A stretch of 39,096 nucleotides of DNA from Rhodococcus rhodnii. GTDB taxonomy: Bacteria > Actinomycetota > Actinomycetes > Mycobacteriales > Pseudonocardiaceae. The notes beneath the pieces are model-generated. The model saw only the letters and a list, made by a program, of their open reading frames with translations. It ran no database searches and was not told the origin of the DNA. The stretch lies in contig JOAA01000067.1 in the NCBI GenBank assembly GCA_000720375.1, forward strand, positions 1-39,096, read 5' to 3'. The position numbers and the translations under genes are program-made. Positions 15,788 to 23,904 of this stretch are shown piece after piece. Position 1 is the first letter of the stretch; every line of letters starts with the position of its first letter.

Positions 15788-16084
15788 CTAGTCCGCAAGG
15801 TGCTGCTCCAGCCGCTCGACCTTGGCCGTGATCTGGCCGGTGTAGCCGGGCCGGATGTCGGCCTTGAGGACCAGGCTGACCCGGGGCGCGTCGGCCTGCA
15901 GGACCTCGACCGCCTGCTTGACCACGGCCATGACCTCGTCCCATTCGCCCTCGATCTCGGTGAACATCGCGCTCGTCCGGTTGGGCAGACCGGACTCGCG
16001 GACGACCTTGACGGCCTGTGCGACCGCCTTGGCCACGCTGTCGGACTCACCGCCCAGCGGTGAGACACTGAACGCCACCAGCAT
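15788..16084 (-). CDS. Thiamine-binding-type protein (MTH1187/YkoF-like)
   Basis: The 98-residue protein starts MLVAFSVSPLGGESDSVAKA and contains RTSAMFTEIEGEWDEVMAVV, followed by a short C-terminal strand and helix. This is the MTH1187/YkoF fold, a ferredoxin-like dimer that in some members binds thiamine or its pyrimidine moiety. Binding here is inferred from the family. GGAAGGGAG about seven bases before the ATG at 16084 fixes the start. It leads a two-gene operon with the SCO6745-family gene, and a MarR regulator is transcribed divergently 58 bases away. Confidence 0.82.
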   Translation of the reverse strand: MLVAFSVSPLGGESDSVAKAVAQAVKVVRESGLPNRTSAMFTEIEGEWDEVMAVVKQAVEVLQADAPRVSLVLKADIRPGYTGQITAKVERLEQHLAD

Positions 16085-16111
16085 GTGGTACTCCCTTCCG
16101 CGTTGCTGTCC

Positions 16112-16121
16112 GTATGGATAC
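16112..16121. promoter_or_regulatory. Candidate MarR operator GTAT-GG-ATAC
   Basis: In the 58-base spacer between the divergent thiamine-binding-type and MarR genes, GTATGGATAC forms a short dyad (GTAT, two-base gap, ATAC), extended weakly by CC/CG on both sides. It is well placed for autoregulation by the MarR protein, but it is short and could be chance. Confidence 0.3.
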
Positions 16122-16142
16122 CGCCTGGTAGCTTTCTGCGCC

Positions 16143-16646
16143 ATGACGTCACGTCCGTTGCCGTTCGACCCGATCGCCCGTGCGGCCGAGATATGGGAGG
16201 AGCGCATCGGGCCGTCCGAGGCGATGGCGGCAGTCACCAGCGTGATGCGGGTCCAGCAGATCATCCAGTCGGCGGTGGACGGCGCACTACGCCCGCACGG
16301 CCTGACTTTCGCGCGCTACGAAGCCTTGGTGCTGCTGTCGTTCTCCAAACGGGGCAGCCTGCCGATGCGTGTGATGGGCGAACGGCTGCAGCTGCACCCG
16401 ACGAGCGTGACGAACATCGTGGACCGCCTCGAAGCCGACGGCCTGGTGAAGCGGACCCCGCACCCCACCGACCGCCGCACGACGCTGACCGAGATCACCG
16501 AAGCAGGCCGGGAACGCCGGGAAGCGGCGACCAAAGCGGTCACCGAGATCGACTTCGGGCTGCGCGGCCTGACCTCCCGGCAGACCAGGCAGCTGTCGGA
16601 ACTGCTTGCCCGGGTACGGAAATCGGTCGGCGACTTCACCGACTGA
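16143..16646 (+). CDS. MarR-family transcriptional regulator
   Basis: The 167-residue protein begins MTSRPLPFDPIARAAEIWEE. It has a helical N-terminal dimerisation region and then the MarR winged helix: LTFARYEALVLLSFSKRGSL, the recognition part MGERLQLHPTSVTNIVDRLE, and the wing VKRTPHPTDRRTTL. The DRR.T motif of the wing is well kept. The ATG at 16143 is chosen; longer frames overlap the divergent gene. It probably regulates the divergent thiamine-binding/SCO6745 operon or itself. The DinB-like gene follows after 17 bases and may be cotranscribed. Confidence 0.92.
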   Translation: MTSRPLPFDPIARAAEIWEERIGPSEAMAAVTSVMRVQQIIQSAVDGALRPHGLTFARYEALVLLSFSKRGSLPMRVMGERLQLHPTSVTNIVDRLEADGLVKRTPHPTDRRTTLTEITEAGRERREAATKAVTEIDFGLRGLTSRQTRQLSELLARVRKSVGDFTD

Positions 16647-16663
16647 ATGGTTGACTTCGCGGC

Positions 16664-17188
16664 ATGTCTTGGACAGCTCCCGAAGTGACCCGGATCGACG
16701 GGCCGTTCGCCGGCGACGAACGTGCGGTTCTCCTGGGATTCCTCGAGTACCACCGGGCGACCTTGCTGTGGAAGTGCTCAGGTTTGACCGGCGAGCAGCT
16801 GGCGCGACGGGCAGTCCCGCCGTCGCCGCTCTCCCTGCTGGGACTCATCCGGCACATCGCCGACGTCGAGCTCGCCTGGTTCGTGCGCCGCGTGGCCGGC
16901 CAGGAGGTGGAATTCCACTTCTTCGACACCGATCCGGACGACGATGACGTCGAGTTCACCAGGGCGACGGCCGAGACCGCGGAGCACGACTACGGCCTCT
17001 TGGTCAACGCGATCGACCAGGCACGGGCCGCTTTGGCCGACGTCAGTCTCGACCACACCTTCGAGCACCCGCGGCTGGGCAAGATGAGCGCCCGTTGGGT
17101 GGTCATGCACATGATCGAGGAATACGCGCGCCACAACGGCCACGCCGACTTCCTGCGTGAGCAGATCGACGGCGCGACCGGCGAGTGA
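16664..17188 (+). CDS. DinB-like (DUF664) protein, possible mycothiol-dependent enzyme
   Basis: The 174-residue protein contains LLGFLEYHRATLLWKCSGLT, LLGLIRHIADVELAWFVRRV and VVMHMIEEYARHNGHADFLR. These carry the three His positions (HIADVE, HMIEEYARHNGHAD) of the DinB-like four-helix metal-binding fold. DUF664 members of mycothiol-producing actinobacteria are thought to be thiol transferases acting in detoxification. The exact reaction here is unknown. It follows the MarR gene closely, and its end is one base from the convergent metallopeptidase gene. Confidence 0.85.
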   Translation: MSWTAPEVTRIDGPFAGDERAVLLGFLEYHRATLLWKCSGLTGEQLARRAVPPSPLSLLGLIRHIADVELAWFVRRVAGQEVEFHFFDTDPDDDDVEFTRATAETAEHDYGLLVNAIDQARAALADVSLDHTFEHPRLGKMSARWVVMHMIEEYARHNGHADFLREQIDGATGE

Positions 17189-17189
17189 C

Positions 17190-18641
17190 TCACGCGAACC
17201 GGGCGGTGCATTCCTTGGCGTTGACGTAACCGAGCCGGAAAGCCTCGACCCGGGCAAAGCCCGCCTTGACCGGATTGCCGTTGATATCAGCGGCAATCAG
17301 GCTTTTGCCCATCAACATCTCGGCCACGGCCTCGTCGAGGTCACCGGGGGACAACCGGAGTTTGTTCTCGCCTGACGCCGCCGGTTTTTCCGCCACATGG
17401 GCCCATGCGCCGGTCAGGCACGCGGTGCGCAACGCGGCTTTCTCGTCGTCAAGGCTCAGTCCGACGGATTTCTGGATCGCCATCGTGTACCGGGACGCGA
17501 TTTCCGCGAAAGCCGCGAAGTCACCGATACCGACGCCGTCGGCGCCAGGCTCCTGGCCTCGTTTCGGCGGTGTGCCGAGGGCGGTCAGTTTGGCGAGGTC
17601 GTAGGCGACCGTGTTGTCCTCCGGGCAGTACGCGACCGGCTCGGTCGCCTTCCCGGCCGGGCACTTCGACCCGTTGCCCTTCAGCTGCGGCAGCTGCGTA
17701 CCGCTGGTCGTGAAGGCCTCGTCCAGGCTGATCTTGATCTTGCGGACGTACTCCTCGTTGACCGGCAGGTTGCCGCGGCGGTAGTCGTCCTCGTCGAACT
17801 TCTGCTCGCTGATCCGGTCGTCGATCTCTTTCTGGTCCATCCGCGCGCACCGCTTCGGGCCGTTGGAAAAGCCCATCTGGAACGCGAACACCCGGTCCCA
17901 GGCCAGACCGTGCGCGCCTTGCTTGTTCGCGTCGGTGCCCGCCGGGTCGCGGATGAAGAACATGGTCGCGAGCACCTTGTTGATGCCTTCGCCGGTGGAG
18001 ATCTGGAACCGCTTGGAGTTGCCGTCGGCGATCCACCGGAAGAAGCTGCCCGCGTAGCAGTCGGCCTGCTGTTCCTTCACGATCGTCTTCGTCGCCTGCG
18101 TGATCCCGCTCTTGCCGCCGAGCTTGAACTGCACAGCGTGCCCGGTCTCGTGCGCGAGCACGGTCACCACGGACATCGCCCCGAACTGCTTGCTCAGCTC
18201 GGGCAGCAGCACGCCGCGATCCCACGCGATGCTGTCGTCCAGACTGCAGTAGAACGCGTTCACCAGGCCGGACGTCGACGTCTGGCACAGCCGCAGCGCC
18301 TTGCCCTTGGAGTCGTAGGACACGAGCCGGGCGAGCGGCGTGAACTTCTGGCCCTCGAAGTCGGCGGGCATCCGTGCGCCCCAGTACTCGTACAGGTCAG
18401 CGAGCGCACCCAGGGCCAGCTGATCCATGTCGCCGTTGTCCGCGTTCTCGGCCGTCAAATCCACGCGCGGCGCGTTCTGCTTCGGCCCGCTGGGCACCGT
18501 GTCGTCGTTGGTCACCGCGAGACCCGCGACCGTGCCAGCGTCGATCTCACCCTCGGCTTTCGGTGTGCCCGGTATCGCTTTGGCACAGCTGACCAGCACA
18601 AGAACAACGACCGCGAGTGCAATGGGGAGATATGACCGCAC
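17190..18641 (-). CDS. Neutral zinc metallopeptidase lipoprotein (COG2321-like)
   Basis: From the GTG at 18641 the protein has 483 residues. A lipoprotein signal ends in the lipobox LVSC (Cys19), so the protein is tethered to the outer face of the membrane. The predicted zinc site is HETGH (His164, Glu165, His168), with a downstream acidic EQQADCYAG motif (from 190) that supplies the third ligand in this family. SLDDSIAWDRGVLLPELSKQ before the zinc site is typical of COG2321 peptidases. Several cysteine pairs suggest disulphides. The substrate is unknown. The upstream neighbour on the same strand is a paralogue. A 10-base inverted repeat encloses its start region. Confidence 0.85.
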   Translation of the reverse strand: MRSYLPIALAVVVLVLVSCAKAIPGTPKAEGEIDAGTVAGLAVTNDDTVPSGPKQNAPRVDLTAENADNGDMDQLALGALADLYEYWGARMPADFEGQKFTPLARLVSYDSKGKALRLCQTSTSGLVNAFYCSLDDSIAWDRGVLLPELSKQFGAMSVVTVLAHETGHAVQFKLGGKSGITQATKTIVKEQQADCYAGSFFRWIADGNSKRFQISTGEGINKVLATMFFIRDPAGTDANKQGAHGLAWDRVFAFQMGFSNGPKRCARMDQKEIDDRISEQKFDEDDYRRGNLPVNEEYVRKIKISLDEAFTTSGTQLPQLKGNGSKCPAGKATEPVAYCPEDNTVAYDLAKLTALGTPPKRGQEPGADGVGIGDFAAFAEIASRYTMAIQKSVGLSLDDEKAALRTACLTGAWAHVAEKPAASGENKLRLSPGDLDEAVAEMLMGKSLIAADINGNPVKAGFARVEAFRLGYVNAKECTARFA

Positions 18642-18693
18642 GGTGGGCACCCTACTTGGCGGCCCAAACGGGCACACCGCAATCGGTCATATC
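18629..18693 (-). repeat. Inverted repeat enclosing the start of the first metallopeptidase gene
   Basis: GATATGACCG (plus strand 18629-18638) and its exact complement CGGTCATATC (18684-18693) lie 45 bases apart. In the transcript the 5' arm begins four bases after the stop of the upstream paralogue, and the 3' arm covers codons 2-5 of this gene. The start codon and ribosome-binding region lie in the loop, which also contains a small GCCC-GTTT-GGGC hairpin. It could be a translation control structure. Confidence 0.35.
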
Positions 18694-18697
18694 GGTG

Positions 18698-20095
18698 TCA
18701 TGCCAGGTTGCAGGACTGCAGGCCGTCGACCGCGCCCGCGCGGAAGGCCGCGACACGTTCGAAGCCGGTCGCGGGCGCTTCGCCTTCGACGTCCCGTGCC
18801 GGGTAGTCGAAGCCGAGCAGGACCTGGACGGCCTCGTCGAGATCACCCGGGGACAACGCGAACACGTTGTTGCCCACCCGGTTGAGCAGGGATTTGCTGT
18901 ACGCGCCGGAAACGCACAGCGCCGAGCGTTGCGCCTCCGGGCCGGTGAGCGGCTTGCCCACGGTGGCGAGCATGAGCATGGCGTAGCGGCTGCTGACGAT
19001 CGTGCCGGTGGCCCAGTCGCCGATCTCGGTGTGCAGTTCGGTCAACCTGCCCCTGACCTGCATGTCGATCGTTCGGTCGTCCGGGCAGTACGCCACCGGG
19101 CCCTGATCGCCCCGGCTGCAGCGCGGGGTGCTGTTCACCCGGTCGAGCGTCGGCTTCGTCCACTGCTTGCCGAGCTTGGTCAGCTCGCCCTGCATGAACG
19201 CGTTGATGTCTGTTTCCAGCAGGTTGACCGTGTTGTCGAACGGCAGGTTTCCGCCGGTGGCCTCGTCTTTCTCGTCGAGGAACCCACGCTGGGTGAAGGT
19301 CCGGTTGTCCACCGAGATCTCCGAGCAGAGCTGTGTGCCCTTCTCGAAACCGTCCTGGAACGCCGACACCCGGTCGAACGCGTCGCCGTGCGCGCCTTGC
19401 GCGGTCTGTTCGGTGCCGACCGGGTCACGGAACAGGACCATCGCCTCGAGTGCGGGATCGATCGAATCCCGGTCCAGCCGCAGCCGGTCGGCCTTGCCAT
19501 CGGACACCCAGCGCACGAACGCGCCCGCGTAGCAGTCGGCCTGTGATTCCAGCAGGATCGTGGGGAACCGCTGCGGGTCGCTGCGCTGCGCGGACTGCGT
19601 GATTCCCGCGCGGCGCTGGACCGCGTGGCCCATTTCGTGCGCCAGCACCAACATCACCGACGCCTCGCCGAATCTGTTCTTCAGCACCGGCAACAGCGCC
19701 ACCCGGTCCCAGGCGATGATGTCGGCCGACGGGCAGTAGAACGCGTTGCCCTCCACGTCCGAGGCCTGGTCGGTGCACGGCGGGGCGGGCGCGGTCTTGT
19801 CACTCGTGTCCACCGAGTAGTACCCGCCGCGCAACGGCTGCCACGGCTTGTTGTCGAACGTCCTCGGGAACGCCTCCTGCCAGAACTTCTCGACGTCCTT
19901 GACCACGGTCCCGGCCAGTTTGTCGATCTCGCCGCCGTCGGAGTTGTTGATGAACGCCGGGTCGACATCGCTTTGCTGGTCGGGATTGATCACGCGGCCG
20001 GTGCCGAGTGCGACGCCCTGCACTGTCACCGTGCACGCGGACAACACCAGGGCAAGGGCCAGCACCGCACTGGCTACGCCGAAGGACCGAGTCAC
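18698..20095 (-). CDS. Neutral zinc metallopeptidase lipoprotein, paralogue
   Basis: From the GTG at 20095 the protein has 465 residues. The lipobox LSAC (Cys21) predicts a lipoprotein. The zinc motif is HEMGH (153-157), preceded by SADIIAWDRVALLPVLKNRF and followed by ESQADCYAGAFVRWVSDGKA, both shared with the downstream paralogue. The two proteins share the order of all motifs and the C-terminal LSPGDLDEAV stretch but are clearly diverged, so the duplication is old. The stop is 56 bases from the next start, so the pair is probably cotranscribed. A role in processing exported proteins is an inference. Confidence 0.85.
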   Translation of the reverse strand: MTRSFGVASAVLALALVLSACTVTVQGVALGTGRVINPDQQSDVDPAFINNSDGGEIDKLAGTVVKDVEKFWQEAFPRTFDNKPWQPLRGGYYSVDTSDKTAPAPPCTDQASDVEGNAFYCPSADIIAWDRVALLPVLKNRFGEASVMLVLAHEMGHAVQRRAGITQSAQRSDPQRFPTILLESQADCYAGAFVRWVSDGKADRLRLDRDSIDPALEAMVLFRDPVGTEQTAQGAHGDAFDRVSAFQDGFEKGTQLCSEISVDNRTFTQRGFLDEKDEATGGNLPFDNTVNLLETDINAFMQGELTKLGKQWTKPTLDRVNSTPRCSRGDQGPVAYCPDDRTIDMQVRGRLTELHTEIGDWATGTIVSSRYAMLMLATVGKPLTGPEAQRSALCVSGAYSKSLLNRVGNNVFALSPGDLDEAVQVLLGFDYPARDVEGEAPATGFERVAAFRAGAVDGLQSCNLA

Positions 20096-20174
20096 CCCAC
20101 AAGTGTGCCTGTTGCCGGTGACGTAGGGGCGCCCGATCATGCGCCTGACCGATATCCACGCCCAAAAGTGCAGA

Positions 20175-21578
20175 TCAAGTACGGAAGCGGTCGAGTGCCC
20201 TGATCTTGTTCGTGGCGTCCAGCGCGGCGACCTTGTACGCCTCCGACAGCGTCGGGTAGTTGAAGATCGCGTCGACGAGGTAGTCGATCGTGCCGCCGCA
20301 GCCCATCACGGCCTGCCCGATGTGCACCAGATCCGTTGCGCCAGTTCCGAACACGTGCACGCCGAGCAGCCGACGGTCCGTTGTGGACACAAGCAGCTTG
20401 AGCATCCCGTACGAATCACCGGCGATCTGGCCGCGCGCGAGCTCGCGGTACCGGGCCGTACCGGTCTCGTAGGGCACCGACGACGTGGTCAGTTCCGCCT
20501 CGGTCGCGCCGACGTAGGAGATCTCCGGAATCGTATAGATACCGATAGGTTGCAGCGCCCCGAGCTCGTGCGCGGGCTCGCCGAACGCGTGGTACGCCGC
20601 CAGCCTGCCCTGGTCCATCGACGTCGCGGCCAGCGCGGGGAAGCCGATCACGTCACCGACCGCGTAGATGTGCTCGACGCCGGTCTGGAAGTGCGGGCCG
20701 ACCTCCAGCCTGCCGCGCTTGTCCGCCTCGAGACCGGCTTTCGCCAGATCGAGCGCGTCGGTCATGCCCTGGCGGCCGGCCGAGTACATCACCGCCTCGG
20801 CCGGGATTCGCTTGCCGCTGGCCAGAGTGGTGACGGTGGCCTGGTCGTTCACCGCGACATCGACGACCTTCTCGCCGAACCGGAACGTCACCGCGAGGTC
20901 GCGCAGGTGGAACTTGAGCGACTCGACGATCTCCGGATCGCAGAACTCCAGCATCCGCTCCCGCTGCTCGACCACGGTCACCCGGGAGCCGAGCGCGGCG
21001 AACATGGAGGCGTACTCGATCCCGATCACGCCGGCGCCGACCACGACCAGCGAGGCCGGAATGGTCTCCAGCTGCAGGATCTCGTCCGAGTCGAGCACCC
21101 TGGCCTCGTCGAAGTCCACCGCGTTCGGCCGGGCAGGCCGCGTACCCGTGGCGATCACGATCTTGTCGGCGCTGATCGTGGTCCGCGCCCGGCCCTCGAC
21201 CGCGACCGTGTGCGGGTCGACGAACCGCGCGTGGCCGTCGATCAGTTCGACGTGGTTGCGCAGCAACTGCGCGCGCACGACCTCAACCTCACGGCCGATC
21301 ACGTGCTGCGTGCGGGACAGCAGGTCGGCGATGGTGATGTCGTGTTTGACGCGGTAGCTCGCGCCGTACAGCTCGCGCTGGCTCATGCCGGTCAGGTAGA
21401 GCACTGCTTCGCGCAGCGTTTTGGACGGAATCGTCCCGGTGTTGACGCAGACGCCGCCGATCATGTCGTGCTTGTCCACGATGGCAACGCGTTTGCCCAG
21501 CTTGGCGGCGGCGATCGCGGCCTTCTGCCCACCAGGCCCCGAGCCGATGACGATCAAGTCGTAGTCGTGCGCAGTCAC
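20175..21578 (-). CDS. sthA: Soluble pyridine nucleotide transhydrogenase
   Basis: The 467-residue flavoprotein has an N-terminal FAD site GSGPGG (12-17), a central NAD(P) site [20 protein letters not shown], and the second FAD motif [20 protein letters not shown]. In related disulphide reductases the redox motif is C-x4-C; here it is CVNTGT (44-49), with Thr in place of the second Cys, as in Si-specific NAD(P)+ transhydrogenase. The enzyme moves hydride between NADPH and NAD+ in the cytosol. The GTG at 21578 ([12 protein letters not shown]) gives the normal N-terminus. The upstream extension is unlikely, as it would run into the repeat hairpins. Confidence 0.9.
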   Translation of the reverse strand: MTAHDYDLIVIGSGPGGQKAAIAAAKLGKRVAIVDKHDMIGGVCVNTGTIPSKTLREAVLYLTGMSQRELYGASYRVKHDITIADLLSRTQHVIGREVEVVRAQLLRNHVELIDGHARFVDPHTVAVEGRARTTISADKIVIATGTRPARPNAVDFDEARVLDSDEILQLETIPASLVVVGAGVIGIEYASMFAALGSRVTVVEQRERMLEFCDPEIVESLKFHLRDLAVTFRFGEKVVDVAVNDQATVTTLASGKRIPAEAVMYSAGRQGMTDALDLAKAGLEADKRGRLEVGPHFQTGVEHIYAVGDVIGFPALAATSMDQGRLAAYHAFGEPAHELGALQPIGIYTIPEISYVGATEAELTTSSVPYETGTARYRELARGQIAGDSYGMLKLLVSTTDRRLLGVHVFGTGATDLVHIGQAVMGCGGTIDYLVDAIFNYPTLSEAYKVAALDATNKIRALDRFRT

Positions 21579-21605
21579 GCCTACAGCCTGCCATCTGTTG
21601 GCCTC

Positions 21606-21736
21606 TCGTGAGTGGTTTGTCCCGGTAACGGAACAAACCACTCACGACACGCTTCCCAGCCCGGCTGGTTCGCGTCTGTCGTGAGTGGTTTGTTCGGAAT
21701 ACAGCTATAGCCGTGAGTGGGGCAAACCACTCACGA
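21606..21736. repeat. Two tandem hairpins built from CGTGAGTGGTTTGT
   Basis: The first hairpin has perfect 15-base arms (TCGTGAGTGGTTTGT at 21606-21620, complement at 21633-21647) and a 12-base loop. The second uses the same 15-mer at 21679-21693 with a 14-base complement at 21723-21736, and a further half copy CGTGAGTGG at 21712-21720 that can pair locally with CCACTCACG. The set starts 5 bases past the stop of the GH27 gene on the minus strand. It probably serves as its terminator, and perhaps belongs to a family of dispersed repeats. Confidence 0.8.
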
Positions 21737-21741
21737 GAAAG

Positions 21742-23403
21742 TCAGCCGCAGGTGATGGTCGGGTTGGCCCAGTCGGCGTGGTCGTAGTTGATGGTGTCGC
21801 CGCCGTTGGTCACCACGAGTCTCAGCTGTTCGGCATTGGCCAACGAGCCGGACAGTTGTTTGGCTGCCATCGCACCGGTCATCGTGCCGCTGTCAGCGAT
21901 CTTCGTGCCGTCGGCGAATACTTGGAACACAACGGTTCCGTTCGATCCAGCGACTTCGTCGTCAATGCCGACACTCGCCGAGAACGCGCTGCACGCGCGG
22001 CCAAGGTAGACCGACACCTCGCTGGCCGCGTGCACACCGAGGCCCTTGGTGTACGTGGTTCCGTTGATGGTCAACGTCTTTCCGTCACCCGCGGGCCGCT
22101 CGCCGTTGCTGCGGTCCTTCTCCACCGGGCCCCATCCGTTGCTCGCGGTGTCCCAGCTGAGGTCCGAGACCTGGTGCGTGCCCGCGGCGGGAGGCGTGCG
22201 CACGCCCTTGCTGACCCGGTACATCACGGTTCCGTGCGCGGGGACTGAGGCGCTGATCGCGCCGGTGGTCGTCCGGGTCGACTTAGACCACAGGTCCTTG
22301 AGGTTGTACGCGGACGACTGGCCGATGCCGATCGCCGACGCGGTGGTGCTGATGGTCTGCGTCGAGGAGTTGTTGTTGAACAACGCGACCGCGTAGTCCC
22401 CATTGGAGAGTGGCTTCGAGATCACGTAGTTGTTGCCGGACAACGAGATCTGCTTGCCCTGGATGCCCAGCCGGTCCTGGTCGACGTCGATGACGTCCTT
22501 GTTGAGCAGGGTGGTGAAGTTCTCCTGGCTGACCTTGCGCAGGTCCGAGCCGATCAGCAGCGGCGCGGCCATGATCGCCCAGAGGCTGAAGTGCGAGCGG
22601 TACTCGGTCGGCGTCATGCCGCCGTTGCCGACCTCCAGCATGTCCGGGTCGTTCCATGCGCCCGGCTTGGCGTACTGGGCCAACGGCAGGTTCCGCTTGA
22701 AGATGTCGACCATCTTCGAATACGTGTCGTTGATGTCACCCGTGGTGCGCCACAGGTTTCCGACATTCTGCGCCCATTCCCACGGCTTGTTCTGGCCCCA
22801 CTCGCAAATCGAGTAGACGATCGGCCGACCGGTCGCGGCGAGCGCGTCCCGCATCTTGGTGTAGCGCTGTTTCGCGTCCACGCCCTGGTTGTTGCAGTTG
22901 TCGTACTTGAGATAGTCGACACCCCACGACGCGAACAGGTTGGCGTCACGCTGTTCGTTGTTCAGGCCGCCGGGGAAACCCGCTGTGTTGCAGGTTTTGG
23001 TGCCCGCGCTGGTGTAAATGCCGAACTTCAGGCCCTTGGAGTGGACGTAGTCCGCGACGAACTTGATGCCACGCGGGAAACGCACCGGATCGGGTTCAAG
23101 GTTGCCCTGCGCGTTGCGTTGGGTTTTGGCCCAGCAGTCGTCGATGTTCACGTACTGGTAGCCGACGTCCTTCAGACCACGCGAAACGAAGATGTCGGCC
23201 ATGTCCATGACCATCTTCTCGTTGAACTCGGCGCGACAGTGCGTGGTGTTCCAGTTGTTGAAACCCATCGGAGGTGTGCGGGCAAGGCCGTTCTCCAAGG
23301 CTTGCGCTGGAGCGGCCGTGATGACGGTGGCCGCGACCGCTGTGACGACGAATGAGGCTGTTGTGGACAGTGCGGCGAGGGCTGCGATGAGTCTTTTGCG
23401 CAT
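21742..23403 (-). CDS. Secreted GH27 alpha-galactosidase with NPCBM module
   Basis: The 553-residue protein has a signal peptide (MRKRLIAALAALS, cleavage near AQA at about 35). The GH27 barrel starts TPPMGFNNWNTTHC. YVNIDDCW, the nucleophile in YLKYDNC (Asp168) and the acid/base in TTGDI (Asp223) are all present. A beta-sandwich domain lies at about 320-405. The C-terminal NPCBM carbohydrate-binding module (about 415-553) contains ERPAGDGKTLTINGTTYTKG and GLGVHAASEVSVYL. The family hydrolyses terminal alpha-galactosides with retention; a few members act on beta-L-arabinopyranosides, so specificity is not certain. AAGGGGAC before the ATG at 23403 supports the start. The gene stands alone between repeats. 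Confidence 0.9.
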   Translation of the reverse strand: MRKRLIAALAALSTTASFVVTAVAATVITAAPAQALENGLARTPPMGFNNWNTTHCRAEFNEKMVMDMADIFVSRGLKDVGYQYVNIDDCWAKTQRNAQGNLEPDPVRFPRGIKFVADYVHSKGLKFGIYTSAGTKTCNTAGFPGGLNNEQRDANLFASWGVDYLKYDNCNNQGVDAKQRYTKMRDALAATGRPIVYSICEWGQNKPWEWAQNVGNLWRTTGDINDTYSKMVDIFKRNLPLAQYAKPGAWNDPDMLEVGNGGMTPTEYRSHFSLWAIMAAPLLIGSDLRKVSQENFTTLLNKDVIDVDQDRLGIQGKQISLSGNNYVISKPLSNGDYAVALFNNNSSTQTISTTASAIGIGQSSAYNLKDLWSKSTRTTTGAISASVPAHGTVMYRVSKGVRTPPAAGTHQVSDLSWDTASNGWGPVEKDRSNGERPAGDGKTLTINGTTYTKGLGVHAASEVSVYLGRACSAFSASVGIDDEVAGSNGTVVFQVFADGTKIADSGTMTGAMAAKQLSGSLANAEQLRLVVTNGGDTINYDHADWANPTITCG

Positions 23404-23589
23404 GGGCCGTCCCCTTGACTCGGCTGGCAGGTGCGGGGGCGGCGACAATGCACCCGAGTTCACCACGAAACGTAGGCAGGGGGAGGGACCGCGTCAAGAG
23501 GGTGGACTAGACCAAGTGGGGGAAGTCGTCGGAGGTCTTGGTGGGTGGGTGGCTCTTGGGTCGCTGCGGCGTGCGTCGTGGTTGGTTTC

Positions 23590-23884
23590 GGCGCGCTGGT
23601 GGGTCACCGTGGCGCGCTGTGCTTGCTTTTGGCGCGCTGCTACCTGGGGTCGGCGCGATTTGGTGTGGAGCACCCAGCCTGGCTCCTGCCGCTGTGGTCT
23701 CCACGGAGGCGCCTTCACTGTTCTTGGGGTGCGCCTCCGCTGTGCTGCTGGCGCGCCTTCGCTCTGGTTGGGGCGCGCCTTCGCTTTCGGCCGGGGCGCG
23801 CCTCCACTGGGGCTACGGCGCGCCCTCGCTATGGTTTGGAGCGCGCCTCCACTTGGGCTGGGGCGCGCTTTCTTTCTTTCCCTG
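23590..23884. repeat. Degenerate ~22-bp tandem repeat array (GGCGCGCC-TTCGCT type)
   Basis: Units beginning GGCGCGCC or GGCGCGCT start at 23590, 23611, 23631, 23652, then 23708, 23728, 23750, 23772, 23795, 23817, 23840 and 23862. Spacing is 20-23 bases, with two or three decayed units between 23672 and 23707. The best copies follow the pattern GGCGCGCCTTCGCTnTGGnT. It fills most of the 501-base gap between the 5' end of the GH27 gene and the 3' end of glgB. All six frames contain accidental open stretches, none protein-like. The period is close to two turns of the helix. Confidence 0.75.
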
Positions 23885-23904
23885 CGCGCACCTTCTCCCG
23901 CCTC

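Noticed and set aside
17397..18635. Long plus-strand frame opposite the first metallopeptidase gene
   Set aside because: The minus strand has a lipobox, HETGH and family motifs; the plus strand is a shadow.
20139..21611. 490-codon plus-strand frame opposite sthA
   Set aside because: Arg/His/Val-rich antisense translation; sthA on the minus strand is unmistakable.
21606..21736. Possible CRISPR array
   Set aside because: The copies are inverted hairpin arms with unequal spacers and too few units; no cas genes are present.
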